This document shows positions 17,948-26,736 of a stretch of DNA of 64,000 bases, piece after piece. The DNA lies in assembly GCF_051175315.1 (NCBI RefSeq), contig NZ_CP195100.1, positions 1,364,001 to 1,428,000 on the forward strand. Direction: 5' to 3'. How positions within the stretch are numbered: position 1 is the first letter of the stretch; each line of letters starts with the position of its first letter. Made by a program: the position numbers and the translations under genes. The notes under the pieces are model-generated. The model did no database searches and had not been told where the DNA came from. It saw only the letters and a program-made list of their open reading frames with translations. Source of the stretch: Tundrisphaera sp051175315. Its GTDB lineage: Bacteria > Planctomycetota > Planctomycetia > Isosphaerales > Isosphaeraceae.

Positions 17948-19037
17948 CGCGGTGCTCCGGCCTGATCGGTGATACTTCGAGGAGGGCCACGACCCCGAGC
18001 AGGCAAATCGTCTGGGCCACCACCACCCCGGCCCAGGCCGGCTGGAGCCGGGGGAGCAGCAGGGCGCCGAGGCCGCACGCCAGAGTGATCAGGTCAATCG
18101 TGAGGACCGCCCGGCGCGGCGTCAAGCCGCGGTCGACCAGGCGGTGCGAAAAGTGGCGCCGGTCCGCCTCGAACGGGCTCCGGCCCTCGCGGATCCGGAT
18201 CAGGATCACCGAGGTCGTGTCGTAGAGCGGCACGGCCATCACCAGCAGGGGGGTCAGGACCCCATACGGCGAGAAGCCCTGCTCCGGCCGCGTGAACGTC
18301 CCGACCACCGTCAGGACGCCCAGCAGGAACCCGAGGAAGTTGCTCCCGGCATCCCCCATGAACAGGCGGGCCGGGTAGCGGTTGTGGGCCAGGAACCCGG
18401 CCAGCGCGCCCACCAGGATCAGCAGGACCGCCGGGACGAACAGGCTGGCCACCTCCAGCTGCGCGATGGCGAACAGCAGGGCCGCGATCAGACCGACCCC
18501 GGCCGCCAGCCCGTCCATGTTGTCCAGGAAGTTGAAGGCGTTGGTCAGCCCGACGATCCAGAGGATCGTGACCGCATACGAGATCGCGACGTGGTCGAAC
18601 GGCCAAAACAGCGTGACGCGATGACCGGACGCGGCGACCACCGCGGACAGCGCGACCTGGACGCCGAACCGCAACTTCCACCCCAGCCCGACGCGGTCGT
18701 CGGCCAGCCCCATCGCCATGATGAGGGTGGCCAACCCCATCAGCGCCGCCATCGGGCCGATGCGGGATTGCAACCCGGGGAGGTGGAGCGCCAGGTCCGG
18801 CGGCAGAGCCAAACCGGCGCCCCCGACCGCCCATGCCCCGGCCCCGAGCATCAGGACGACCGTGAGCCAGATCGCCACCCCTCCGCCGAGCGGGGTGGGG
18901 CGTCGGTGGTTCTTCCGCCCGCCCGGTTTGTCCACCAGCCCGAAGCGGGGGGCGATCGACCGGGTGGCCGCGCAGAGGATCGCCGACAGGGCGGCCGAGG
19001 CGAGGACGAGCGCGAGGACGATCGGGACGCCGCTCAC
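17868..19037 (-). CDS. WecA/MraY-family polyprenyl-phosphate sugar-1-phosphate transferase
   Basis: Integral membrane enzyme of 389 residues that loads a sugar-1-phosphate from a UDP-sugar onto undecaprenyl phosphate, the first step of a surface glycan. The family motifs are in place: HRRPTPLGGG near the N-terminus, the Mg-binding acidic pair LADDR, NAFNFLDNMDGLAAG, and FMGDAGSNFLGF, with the basic HFSHRLVDRGLT loop near the end. WecA-like (GlcNAc) specificity is more likely than MraY, as no mur or fts gene is nearby. The GTG at 19037 overlaps the stop of the preceding small gene (GTGA). The next gene starts inside this one, so proS, the small protein, this enzyme and the ligase form one overlapping set. 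Confidence 0.87.
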   Translation of the reverse strand: MSGVPIVLALVLASAALSAILCAATRSIAPRFGLVDKPGGRKNHRRPTPLGGGVAIWLTVVLMLGAGAWAVGGAGLALPPDLALHLPGLQSRIGPMAALMGLATLIMAMGLADDRVGLGWKLRFGVQVALSAVVAASGHRVTLFWPFDHVAISYAVTILWIVGLTNAFNFLDNMDGLAAGVGLIAALLFAIAQLEVASLFVPAVLLILVGALAGFLAHNRYPARLFMGDAGSNFLGFLLGVLTVVGTFTRPEQGFSPYGVLTPLLVMAVPLYDTTSVILIRIREGRSPFEADRRHFSHRLVDRGLTPRRAVLTIDLITLACGLGALLLPRLQPAWAGVVVAQTICLLGVVALLEVSPIRPEHRDGEARRQHPPRAEAASGPGPVAIPEA

Positions 19038-19306
19038 GGGTTCGCCTCGGGGTCGCGGCGGGCCGGGGGGTTGGCCCGCAGTTTCCGGTTGTTGTTCAGG
19101 GCCATCATCAAGGCGGCGCCCATGAGGAGGAGGACCGCCCCGGACGTGCCGAACAGGGTGGCCCACTCGACGGGCCGGTCGGGGGGCCAGGACGCGCGGG
19201 CCCCGCCCCGGAGGACCGCCCCGATCAGGAGCGGCCCGCCGAAGCTGGCCAGGGTCATCGCCCCGAGCAGGGCCCAGGGGAGGCGGGGCGTCTTCGGGGC
19301 GGCCAT
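19034..19306 (-). CDS. Small two-segment membrane protein
   Basis: Ninety residues with two hydrophobic stretches (LLGAMTLASFGGPLLIGAVL and ATLFGTSGAVLLLMGAALMMA) separated by a short polar loop, and a charged C-terminal tail with NNNRKLRANPPARR. No family recognised; this two-helix pattern is typical of small accessory membrane proteins. Its ATG at 19306 overlaps the stop of proS (TGATG), and its own stop overlaps the GTG of the WecA-type gene, so it is probably translated by coupling and real despite its size. Confidence 0.65.
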   Translation of the reverse strand: MAAPKTPRLPWALLGAMTLASFGGPLLIGAVLRGGARASWPPDRPVEWATLFGTSGAVLLLMGAALMMALNNNRKLRANPPARRDPEANP

Positions 19307-21078
19307 CAGCCCTTGGCCGCCGCTCGGGACAGCCGCCGCTCGGTGGCCTGGGTCTCCAGGGCGCGCCGGGTCGTGTCCAGCTCGGCCAAAATCGCCTCGC
19401 CGGCGGTGGCCACGGAGACCATGTGGGGGGCCTCGTCGGTCCGCCACTTCACCTCCAGGGTCCCTTCCTTCAGCCCGCGCTCGCCAATCACGACCCGCAG
19501 GGGGATCCCGATCAAGTCGGCGTCCTTGAACTTGAAGCCGGGGCGCTGGTCGCGGTCGTCGATCAGGACCTCGTAGCCGCCGTCGATCAGGGTCTTCTCC
19601 AGGGCGTCGGTCAGCTCGGAGACGGCGGTGTTCTGGGGCTGGAGCGGCACGATCAGGACGTGGTAGGGGGCCAGGTTGAGCGGCCAGATGATCCCGTTGG
19701 CGTCGTGCCCGGCCTCGACGGCCGCCGCGACGATCCGGTTCACGCCGATGCCGTAGCATCCCATGATGACCGGGACCTCGTGGCCGTGCTCGTCGGTGAA
19801 CTGGGCGCCCATCGCCTTCGAGTACTTGGTGCCGAGCTTGAAGACGTGGCCGATCTCGATCCCCTGGTTGACGTCCATCGCCTCGCCGCAGCGGGGGCAG
19901 GGGTCGCCCTGGACCGCGTCGCGGAGGTCCACGACCTTGTCGAGCGGGAAGTCGCGCCCCGGGATCACGCCCTTCACGTGGACGTCGACGGCGTTCCCCC
20001 CGACGATGATCGAGGGCATGGCGGCCACCGAGCGGTCGACGACCAGGGGGATCTTCAGGTCGACCGGCCCCAGGAAGCCGATCGGGGCGCCGGTAGCCTT
20101 CTGAATCGCGGCGGCGTCGGCCGGCTCCAGGGTGGTGGCCCCGAAGGCGCGGCGCACCTTGGCCTCGTTGGCCTCGTGGTCGCCCCGGATCAGGGCGGCG
20201 ACCGGGCGGCCGTCGGCCAGGAAGACCAGCAGCTTGCCGGTCTCGGCCTCGGCGACCTTGAGGAAGTCGCACACCTCGGCGATCGTGCGGCGGTTGGGGG
20301 TCTCGACCGGGGCAGGGGGGGGCGCGGCGGGGTCGGCCGCGGGCGGCTCCGCCTTGGAGTCCCCCACCTCGGCGCGCTCGCGGTTGGCGGCGTAGCCGCA
20401 GGCGTGGCACTGGATCACCACGTCTTCGCCGGTGGAGGAGGGGACCATGAACTCGTGCGAGCTGTCGCCGCCGATCGGCCCGCTTTCGGCCTCGACCACG
20501 GCGTAGGGGATGCCGCAGCGGTCGAAGATCCGGCAATACGCCTCATACATCGCGTCGTAGCTCTGGTTGAGCTGCTCGATGTTGGCGTCGAAGCTGTAGG
20601 CATCCTTCATCAGGAATTCGCGGGTGCGGAGGATGCCGAAGCGGGGCCGGGGCTCGTCGCGGAACTTGGTCTGGACCTGGTAGAGCGTGACCGGGAGCTG
20701 CTTGTACGACTTGATCAGGTCGCGGACGAGGTCGGTGATGACCTCCTCGTGGGTCGGCCCGAGGGCGTACGGCTGGCCGTTGCTGGTCTCCAGCTGCATC
20801 AGCAGGTCGCCGAACGTCTCGTAGCGGCCCGACTCCTTCCACAGCTCGATCGGCTGGAGGGCGGGCATCAGCAGTTCCTGGGCCCCGGCGGCGTCCATCT
20901 CCTCGCGGATCAGGCGGGCGACCTTGCTCAGGACCCGGTGGCCCAGGGGGAGGTAGGTGTAGGCGCCGGCGCCGAGCTGGCGGACCATCCCCGCGCGGAT
21001 CAGGAGCTTGTGGCTCGGCGCGGTGGCATCGGCCGGGGATTCTTTCTGCGTGGGGATCAGGGCTTTCGACCAGCGCAC
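19306..21078 (-). CDS. proS: Prolyl-tRNA synthetase
   Basis: Class II aminoacyl-tRNA synthetase that charges tRNA-Pro, 590 residues, of the bacterial type with an inserted editing domain. Visible parts: RWSKALIPTQKE start, motif 1 region (HRVLSKVARLIREEMDAAGAQE), motif 2 (TKFRDEPRPRFGILRTREF), the YbaK-like INS editing domain at about 230-390, motif 3 in GCYGIGVNRIVAAAVE, and the anticodon-binding domain at the C-terminus. The GTG at 21078 has AGGAG eight bases upstream and fits the family start; earlier in-frame codons are non-coding in character. The gene leads an overlapping set with membrane and polysaccharide genes. Confidence 0.94.
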   Translation of the reverse strand: MRWSKALIPTQKESPADATAPSHKLLIRAGMVRQLGAGAYTYLPLGHRVLSKVARLIREEMDAAGAQELLMPALQPIELWKESGRYETFGDLLMQLETSNGQPYALGPTHEEVITDLVRDLIKSYKQLPVTLYQVQTKFRDEPRPRFGILRTREFLMKDAYSFDANIEQLNQSYDAMYEAYCRIFDRCGIPYAVVEAESGPIGGDSSHEFMVPSSTGEDVVIQCHACGYAANRERAEVGDSKAEPPAADPAAPPPAPVETPNRRTIAEVCDFLKVAEAETGKLLVFLADGRPVAALIRGDHEANEAKVRRAFGATTLEPADAAAIQKATGAPIGFLGPVDLKIPLVVDRSVAAMPSIIVGGNAVDVHVKGVIPGRDFPLDKVVDLRDAVQGDPCPRCGEAMDVNQGIEIGHVFKLGTKYSKAMGAQFTDEHGHEVPVIMGCYGIGVNRIVAAAVEAGHDANGIIWPLNLAPYHVLIVPLQPQNTAVSELTDALEKTLIDGGYEVLIDDRDQRPGFKFKDADLIGIPLRVVIGERGLKEGTLEVKWRTDEAPHMVSVATAGEAILAELDTTRRALETQATERRLSRAAAKG

Positions 21079-21488
21079 GTTCGGCTCCTGCCGACAGATG
21101 ATGGGGCACGGGGCGATCGGCGAACGATCCCGCTCGCGGCGTCTCCCGGGGAACCGGCACAGTCTATCAGATCGGGGACTCCGGGCGCAGGGCCAAGCTC
21201 GGGAATCGGCCCGATCGCGACGGCCCCGAGAATCCCGACGATCCTCGCCGCTCTTACGCCGGGCACGCAAGGACTTCCGTCGCGACGTTCGGGCCAATTC
21301 GCGCTCATTTCCCGCCCGCGTCGGACGACTATTTGTTGGTAGGATGGCCGATGGTCGGCGCCTTCGGGGCGTCCGCCCCGGCCTGCGTGGTCGGATTATT
21401 GCGGGTCACCGGTGACGAAGGCCGGAGGTCGGTCGCCCCCCGCATCGGGACGGGCGGCCGCCCCCTCGGGCCGCTGGGAGGTGAGACG
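21079..21488. other. Divergent spacer between proS and the CARDB protein gene
   Basis: No gene seen in 410 bases, although the frame of the CARDB gene is open from 21333. It must hold the promoters of both neighbours, but I find no convincing box pair. The clearest element is the perfect 12-base palindrome GTCACCGGTGAC at 21405-21416, about 70 bases before the GTG start of the CARDB gene, which could be an operator. Confidence 0.45.
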
Positions 21489-22649
21489 GTGCTGTCAAGT
21501 GATGACCGGAGCAGACAGGCCCGACGCCGGCCTCGGCGGGCCTCGGTCGAGGCATTGGAAACGCGCCAGCTGATGGCCTATTCCCCGCTCGGCTATTCCC
21601 TGCCGGACCTCCGGGTCAGCGCCTACGCGGCGAAGACGGCCGCGTGGGGCGGCCCGCTGGCCATCCAGGTGCGGGTCAACAACATCGGCGCCAGTTCGAT
21701 CGTCGAGCCGACGAACCTCGCCCCGGGCTCGACCAGTTCGGCCGATGCCCCGGCGACGTCGGTCGCCGTGTTCGCGTCGACCCGGCCGGGCGCCAAGGGG
21801 AAGGTGGTCAACCTGGGCTCGATCGCCATCCCGGCGACGCCTCAGAACAGCGAGAACGACGTGACCGGGCAGGTGACCCTACCGCAGCGGCCCGCCGGGT
21901 TCGCCGCCAACGGCCAGATCTACCTGACGCTGGTCGTCAACAACGACCGGTCGATCCTGGAGTCGAACTTCGCCAACAACGTGCGGAGGATCCAGGCGCC
22001 GGTGGACATCTCCAACCCGCTGCCGGACCTCAAGGTCGTGGCGCTGGACATCCCCGCCGCGCTCCAGCCGGGCGACGTGATCACGCCGACCATCCGGATC
22101 GGCAACTTCGGCAACGCCGACCCGGCGGCGCAGGGGCCGGTCAACGTGATCCTGGTCGCCTCGTTGAACGACACCTACGGGCCGGGCGACGCGGTGCTCG
22201 GGTCGTACACGATCAACAGCCTGCCCGCCCTGTCGCAGGTGCCGACCACGTCGTTCCTGTCCGGCGACGAGAACGTCACGCCGCCGGCCAACTACAACAC
22301 GACGACGCTGGCCCCCCTGCAGTTGCCGACCACCCCGGGCAAGTACTTCATCGGGGTGATCATTGACCCCAACGACACGATCCAGGAGCGGAGCGAGACC
22401 TCGGCGGCGCTCCAGTTCCTCCAGAGGGTCGGGCCCCGGGTGCGCGGCCTGTCCGCGGCCAACAAGCTGGCGGACATCTCGGTCGGCAACGTGCCGGTGT
22501 TCCCGCAGCTCCCCTCGGCGATCTTCAACCCGGTCACCCCGGTCACCCCCGGGGGGGGCGGGTCGGACGGGGGAATCCCGATCCTGAGGCGGGTGATCCC
22601 GGTCTCGACCCTCGCCGTCTCGGCGAAGTCGGGCAAGGCCCGGGGCTGA
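21489..22649 (+). CDS. Exported CARDB-domain protein with planctomycete N-terminal motif
   Basis: A 386-residue protein starting with a very basic segment and the motif VEALETRQLMA (residues about 19-29), a variant of the LExRxLL-type motif found at the start of many large planctomycete surface proteins. It then has two immunoglobulin-like CARDB repeats (LPDLRVSAYAAKTAAWGGPL ... and LPDLKVVALDIPAALQPGD ...), each with the N-N-x-A-N-N-type turn, and a short Gly-rich and basic end. Such domains act in cell-surface adhesion or assembly. The GTG at 21489 follows GGGAGG by a suitable distance; the upstream ATG at 21333 gives no sensible sequence. A strong hairpin follows the stop. Confidence 0.75.
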   Translation: MLSSDDRSRQARRRPRRASVEALETRQLMAYSPLGYSLPDLRVSAYAAKTAAWGGPLAIQVRVNNIGASSIVEPTNLAPGSTSSADAPATSVAVFASTRPGAKGKVVNLGSIAIPATPQNSENDVTGQVTLPQRPAGFAANGQIYLTLVVNNDRSILESNFANNVRRIQAPVDISNPLPDLKVVALDIPAALQPGDVITPTIRIGNFGNADPAAQGPVNVILVASLNDTYGPGDAVLGSYTINSLPALSQVPTTSFLSGDENVTPPANYNTTTLAPLQLPTTPGKYFIGVIIDPNDTIQERSETSAALQFLQRVGPRVRGLSAANKLADISVGNVPVFPQLPSAIFNPVTPVTPGGGGSDGGIPILRRVIPVSTLAVSAKSGKARG

Positions 22650-22665
22650 GGCCCCGTCGCATCGC

Positions 22666-22701
22666 GGGACGTCCCGGGGGCCCGCCCCCCCGGGCCGTCC
22701 C
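22666..22701 (+). terminator. GC-rich hairpin after the CARDB gene
   Basis: GGGACG-T-CCCGGGGG (22666-22680) pairs with CCCCCGGG-C-CGTCCC (22687-22701) across a six-base loop with one mismatch. There is no T-run. The hairpin touches the -35 box of the next promoter, so it probably insulates the two units. Confidence 0.5.
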
Positions 22702-22731
22702 TTGACCCTGGCGCGGAACACCCCCTACAAT
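22702..22731 (+). promoter_or_regulatory. Promoter for the YhaM-like nuclease and RNase R genes
   Basis: TTGACC at 22702-22707 and TACAAT at 22726-22731 with an 18-base spacer. This is one of the best matches to a housekeeping promoter in the window. The leader to the ATG at 22795 would be about 55 bases. Confidence 0.65.
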
Positions 22732-22794
22732 CGTGCCTCGCGTGCCGATCGCCGGTCGCGCCATCCATCCCGTCCCGCACCGATCGAAGCTCGC

Positions 22795-23790
22795 ATGACC
22801 CGCCGATTCGTGAATCAGCTCGCCAACGGGGACTCGGTCGACGAGGTCTTCCTGGTCGCGGACAAGCAGCTCCGGGCCAACCGCCAGGGCAATCTCTACC
22901 TGCACCTCGAATTGCGGGACCGATCCGGGACCGTGGGGGCGCGGCTCTGGAACGCCACCGAGGGGATGTCCCGGACCTTCGAGTCGGGGGATTACCTCCG
23001 CGTCCGCGGCAAGACCCAGGTCTTCCAGGGGGCGTTGCAGATCATCCTCTCCCACATCGAGGGGGTGGGGGCCGACCACATCGAGCCCGAAGACTTCCTG
23101 CCCCAGAGCACGCAGAACACGGCGAAGCTCTCGTCGCGGCTGCGCGAGCTGCTGTTCGGCCTCCGCAACCCGCACCTGCGCGCCCTGGCCGAATGCTTCC
23201 TGATCGACGAGTCGTTCTTCCAGAAGTTCACCACGGCCCCGGCGGGGATCAAGAATCACCACGCCTATCAGTCCGGGCTGCTGGAGCACGTCGTCACGAT
23301 GCTGACGGTGGCCGACCGGATCAGCGACCTTTATCCCGACGTGGACCGGGATTTGCTGCTCATGGGCATCTTCCTCCACGACGTCGGCAAGATCGAGGAG
23401 CTGAGCTACGACCGATCCTACGGATACACGGACGAAGGCCAGCTCGTCGGCCACCTGGTCATGGGCATCGAGATGCTCCGCGACAAGGTCGAGCAGACGG
23501 CGGATTTGACCGGCGAGCCGTTCCCGGCCGAGCTGCTGCTCCGGCTCAAGCACATGATCGTCAGCCATCACGGCACGCACGAATTCGGCAGCGTGAAGGT
23601 CCCGATGACGCCCGAGGCCATCGCGCTCCATTACCTGGACAACCTCGACGCCAAGATCCACGCCTACACCCGCGAGATCCGCGACGACCCGGTCAAGGAT
23701 TCCACCTGGACCCCCTATCAGCCGAGCATGAATCGCCGCCTGTACAAGGGGGGGGCCGGTGGGGCCCCGGTCGACGCCTCCGAGGAATAG
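22795..23790 (+). CDS. YhaM-like 3-prime-to-5-prime exonuclease (OB fold plus HD domain)
   Basis: A 331-residue cytoplasmic nuclease that trims single-stranded RNA or DNA from the 3-prime end. The N-terminal OB-fold (residues about 15-90, with YLHLELRDRSGTVGARLWN) is followed by an HD domain: HHAYQSGLLEHVVTM with the first His set, and GIFLHDVGKIEELSY with the metal-binding His-Asp pair. This two-domain order is that of YhaM/CBF1 proteins. It lies 40 bases before RNase R under one promoter, which suggests an RNA-decay unit. The ATG at 22795 fits the family start, and the promoter at 22702 rules out the earlier ATG there. Confidence 0.88.
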   Translation: MTRRFVNQLANGDSVDEVFLVADKQLRANRQGNLYLHLELRDRSGTVGARLWNATEGMSRTFESGDYLRVRGKTQVFQGALQIILSHIEGVGADHIEPEDFLPQSTQNTAKLSSRLRELLFGLRNPHLRALAECFLIDESFFQKFTTAPAGIKNHHAYQSGLLEHVVTMLTVADRISDLYPDVDRDLLLMGIFLHDVGKIEELSYDRSYGYTDEGQLVGHLVMGIEMLRDKVEQTADLTGEPFPAELLLRLKHMIVSHHGTHEFGSVKVPMTPEAIALHYLDNLDAKIHAYTREIRDDPVKDSTWTPYQPSMNRRLYKGGAGGAPVDASEE

Positions 23791-23830
23791 GCCGAAACCC
23801 CGATCCGGGCCCGCCCGGGAGGACCGAAGC

Positions 23831-26101
23831 ATGGACGATCACGCGGCCCGCGTCCTGGCCCTGGTGGCGGAGGACGACTATGTGCCCCTGACCGTCAAGG
23901 GGATGGCCCGACGCTTCCGGATCGGCGAGGACGACTACCCCGACTTCCGCAACGCGGTCAAGCGCCTGATCCGCGGCGAGCGGCTGGAGCTGGGCAAGAA
24001 CAAGACCATCCTGAAAGCGTCGGCGATCACGTCCGGCACGGTGACCGGCACGTTCCGCCGCTCGTCCAAGGGGTTCGGGTTCGTCCGCACCCCGCTGTCG
24101 CCCGCCAAGGCCGACCAGATCTTCATCCCGCCCGAGGCCGCCCGCGACGCGTCGACCGGCGACGAGGTGCTGGTCCGCATCGTCCGGAAGTCGAAGGGCC
24201 CGGGGTATAACCCCGAGGGCCGGGTCATCAAGGTCGTGTCCCGCGCCTCCGGCCTGTTCGTGGGCACCTACGAGGAGCGGGAGGGCACCGGCTACGTCGT
24301 GATCGACGGCACCACCTTCCACGGCGCGATCTCGGTGGGGGACCCCGGCGCCAAGGGGGCCCGCCCCGGCGACAAGGTCGCGATCGAGATCGCCCGCTAC
24401 CCGACGCATGCCCACGAAGGGGAGGGGGTCATCACCGAGGTCTTCGGCCCCAGGGGCGAGCCCAAGGTCGAGACCGTCGCCATGATCCGGGCGCTCGGCA
24501 TCCCCGACGTCTTCGACGACGACACCCTGCTGGACGCCCGCGAGCAGGCCAAGCGGTTCAACGAGGAGGACGTGGAGGGACGCCTGGACCTCCGCGACCG
24601 CTTCACCGTGACGATCGACCCGGCCACCGCCCGCGACTTCGACGACGCGATCACCCTGGAGCGGGACGAGAAGGGGTACTGGACCCTGGGGGTCCACATC
24701 GCCGACGTCTCCCACTTCGTCCGGCCCGGCTCGTCGCTCGACCAGACCGCCCGCAAGCGGGGGACCAGCGTCTACCTGCCCGACCGCGTGATCCCGATGT
24801 TGCCGGAGATCATCAGCAACAGCCTGGCCAGCCTCCAGGCCGGGCACACCCGCTACACCGTCTCGGCGTTCATGGAGTTCGACCCGGACGGGATCCGGAC
24901 CTCCACCAGCTTCGCCCGGTCGGCGATCCGGGTCGACCACCGATTCGCCTACGAGCAGGTGTTCGAGGCCCTGGAGAAGCCCGAGGTCGCCGCCGAGCTG
25001 TCCCCCGAACTCCGCGACATGATCGCGAAGATGCACCAGCTGGCGATGATCCTCCGCAAGCGTCGGTTCGCCCGGGGGGCGCTGGAGCTGAACATGCCCG
25101 AGGTCGAGATCGACCTCGGCGATCAGGGGGAGGTCGTCGGCGCCCACCTGGCCTCGCACGACGTCAGCCACCAGATCATCGAGGAGTTCATGCTGGCGGC
25201 CAACGAGGCCACCGCCTCCCGGCTGACCGAGGCCCGGGCCGGATTCCTCCGCCGGGTCCACGCCGACCCCGAGCCGAGGAAGCTCAAGGAGTTTGCCGAG
25301 TTCGCCCGCAGCCTGGGCATCGACATCGACGACGCCTTCAGCCGCTTCGAACTCCAGCGCGTCCTGGCCGACTCGGCCGACCAGCCCGAGGCCCACGCCG
25401 TCCACTTCGGCCTCCTGCGCAGCCTGAAGCAGGCGGTCTACTCGCCCGAGCAGGAAGGGCACTACGCCCTGGCCAGCGAGGATTACTGCCACTTCACCTC
25501 GCCGATCCGCCGCTATCCCGACCTCCAGGTCCACCGCCAGCTCACGGCCCTGCTCGCCGGCCAGAGGCCCCGGTCCGACGCCGAGGAACTCGCGGCCCTG
25601 GCCGAGCACTGCACCAAGACCGAGCGCCGGGCCGAGCTGGCCGAGCGCGAGCTGATCAAGATCAAGCTGCTGACCTTCCTCCAGACCAAGATCGGCGAGA
25701 CGTACCACGCGGTGATCGTGGCGGTCGAGGATTTCGGCTTCTTCTGCCGCCTGGTCGAGCTGCCCGCCGAGGGGCTGGTCCACGTCACCGGCCTGGCGGA
25801 CGACCACTATTACCTCGAAGGGGCCACCCACACCCTGATCGGTCGCCGGGGCGGCCGGAAGTTCCGCCTCGGGGATCGGATCGAGGTGCGGATCCTCCGG
25901 GCCGACGTCGCCCGCCGGGAACTCGACCTGGGGCTGGCCGAGATCCCGCACGCGGTCGCGGCCGGATCCCTGAGGGATGAACCCCAGCCCCGGCCGCCCC
26001 GCCGTGCCGCACGCCCCTCCGCATCCCCATCGGGGCGGAAGGGCAAGGCCCCCCGGACGACCAAGAAGCCGACCAAGGCGAAGCGCCGCAAGCGGTCCTG
26101 A
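23831..26101 (+). CDS. rnr: Ribonuclease R
   Basis: Processive 3-prime-to-5-prime exoribonuclease of 756 residues that degrades structured RNA. In order: an N-terminal winged-helix and cold-shock region, two cold-shock-type OB folds (TGTFRRSSKGFGFVRTP near 70), the catalytic RNB domain with ARDFDDAITLERDE and GVHIADVSHFVRPGS holding the metal-binding aspartates, the HFTSPIRRYPDLQVHRQL motif, and an S1 domain (YHAVIVAVEDFGFFCRLVE). The C-terminus is basic (KAPRTTKKPTKAKRRKRS), as in other RNase R proteins. The ATG at 23831 lies 40 bases after the YhaM-like gene, GGAGG-like GGGAGG just upstream. Confidence 0.93.
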   Translation: MDDHAARVLALVAEDDYVPLTVKGMARRFRIGEDDYPDFRNAVKRLIRGERLELGKNKTILKASAITSGTVTGTFRRSSKGFGFVRTPLSPAKADQIFIPPEAARDASTGDEVLVRIVRKSKGPGYNPEGRVIKVVSRASGLFVGTYEEREGTGYVVIDGTTFHGAISVGDPGAKGARPGDKVAIEIARYPTHAHEGEGVITEVFGPRGEPKVETVAMIRALGIPDVFDDDTLLDAREQAKRFNEEDVEGRLDLRDRFTVTIDPATARDFDDAITLERDEKGYWTLGVHIADVSHFVRPGSSLDQTARKRGTSVYLPDRVIPMLPEIISNSLASLQAGHTRYTVSAFMEFDPDGIRTSTSFARSAIRVDHRFAYEQVFEALEKPEVAAELSPELRDMIAKMHQLAMILRKRRFARGALELNMPEVEIDLGDQGEVVGAHLASHDVSHQIIEEFMLAANEATASRLTEARAGFLRRVHADPEPRKLKEFAEFARSLGIDIDDAFSRFELQRVLADSADQPEAHAVHFGLLRSLKQAVYSPEQEGHYALASEDYCHFTSPIRRYPDLQVHRQLTALLAGQRPRSDAEELAALAEHCTKTERRAELAERELIKIKLLTFLQTKIGETYHAVIVAVEDFGFFCRLVELPAEGLVHVTGLADDHYYLEGATHTLIGRRGGRKFRLGDRIEVRILRADVARRELDLGLAEIPHAVAAGSLRDEPQPRPPRRAARPSASPSGRKGKAPRTTKKPTKAKRRKRS

Positions 26102-26127
26102 CCCCCGGCCCCGCCCGTCCCGCCCCT

Positions 26128-26400
26128 TCACCCCGTATCGTGGAGATCGGCCCCGTCCTGGACATCGGCCCGGCACGGGACGGCCAGGTACCAGACCCGC
26201 CCTCCCGGGTCGATCTCGATGTGATACCACCCCTTGCAGCTCGCGCAGGCCCCCAGGAATCGGTCCGGCAGGTCGGGGTCGGGCTGCATCAGGTCGAGCG
26301 GGGTTTTGCATTGCGGGCAGGGCGAACCGACGAGGTCCAGGCTGTTGGGCTTGACCTCCAGGACGCTTTGCACCAGGGACCGGATCGGGACCCGTTTCAT
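26128..26400 (-). CDS. Small zinc-ribbon protein
   Basis: Ninety residues with two cysteine pairs, CPQCKTPLDL and CASCKGWYHIE, about 27 residues apart, which form a typical zinc ribbon; no enzyme motif. The remainder is hydrophilic with no signal or membrane segment. A regulatory or RNA/DNA-binding role is possible but not shown. It is convergent with rnr. Upstream, a 38-codon frame ends in TGA overlapping this ATG (ATGA), which might be a coupled leader. Confidence 0.6.
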   Translation of the reverse strand: MKRVPIRSLVQSVLEVKPNSLDLVGSPCPQCKTPLDLMQPDPDLPDRFLGACASCKGWYHIEIDPGGRVWYLAVPCRADVQDGADLHDTG

Positions 26401-26513
26401 GGTCGATCCTCTCCGCAACTGGCCGGGGATACCCACAGATATCCGATTTTTTCGATGAATTCGAGAGCGAGCCTGCGGGCGGCTTCGAGGCGACGGAGCC
26501 GGCTGTCCATCAT
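26397..26513 (-). CDS. Possible 38-residue leader peptide or micro-protein
   Basis: A short frame starting ATG ATG at 26513 and ending at 26397, so that its TGA overlaps the ATG of the zinc-ribbon gene. The peptide has an amphipathic, Arg/Leu-rich start (LRRLEAARRLALEFIEKIGY). No strong ribosome-binding site is visible. The only support is the overlap and the plausible composition. Confidence 0.3.
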   Translation of the reverse strand: MMDSRLRRLEAARRLALEFIEKIGYLWVSPASCGEDRP

Positions 26514-26736
26514 TTCAAACACTGATGGAATTCGGCAATGGGGCACCTGGGGTATTTTCGGCAATTCTTGGCGGTTGATTCTCCTTATTGAGGCCCGATG
26601 GATTCGAATATCCGATTGCCCTTCTCAAATTCATCTTGGGGGATGAAAATCGGCGCCGGGTGACGGTCCCGGCTCGCTCCGGGGACCGGGATAGGGCGAT
26701 GATCGGCCCTCGCGACGGCCGCTTCAGGGAGGAAGC
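26514..26736. other. AT-richer spacer upstream of the HEAT protein gene
   Basis: About 220 bases that are visibly richer in A and T than their surroundings, with no gene. It should hold divergent promoters for the zinc-ribbon gene and the HEAT gene. I see no confident box pair. GGGAGG precedes the ATG at 26737. Confidence 0.4.

Noticed and set aside
16220..17965. 581-residue open frame on the plus strand opposite the O-antigen-ligase-like gene
   Set aside because: The sequence is an Asp/Arg/Gln/Gly-rich antisense of a membrane protein; the minus strand has proper hydrophobic segments and TPR repeats.
21333..21488. Longer N-terminus for the CARDB protein from the ATG at 21333
   Set aside because: The extra 52 residues lack signal-like character, while the GTG at 21489 has GGGAGG and begins the basic leader before the LETRQLM motif.
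23693..26311. 872-residue open frame on the minus strand opposite rnr
   Set aside because: It mirrors the RNase R gene, consists of GDR/LGQ-type low-complexity residues and has no domain. It is an antisense shadow of high-GC codon bias.
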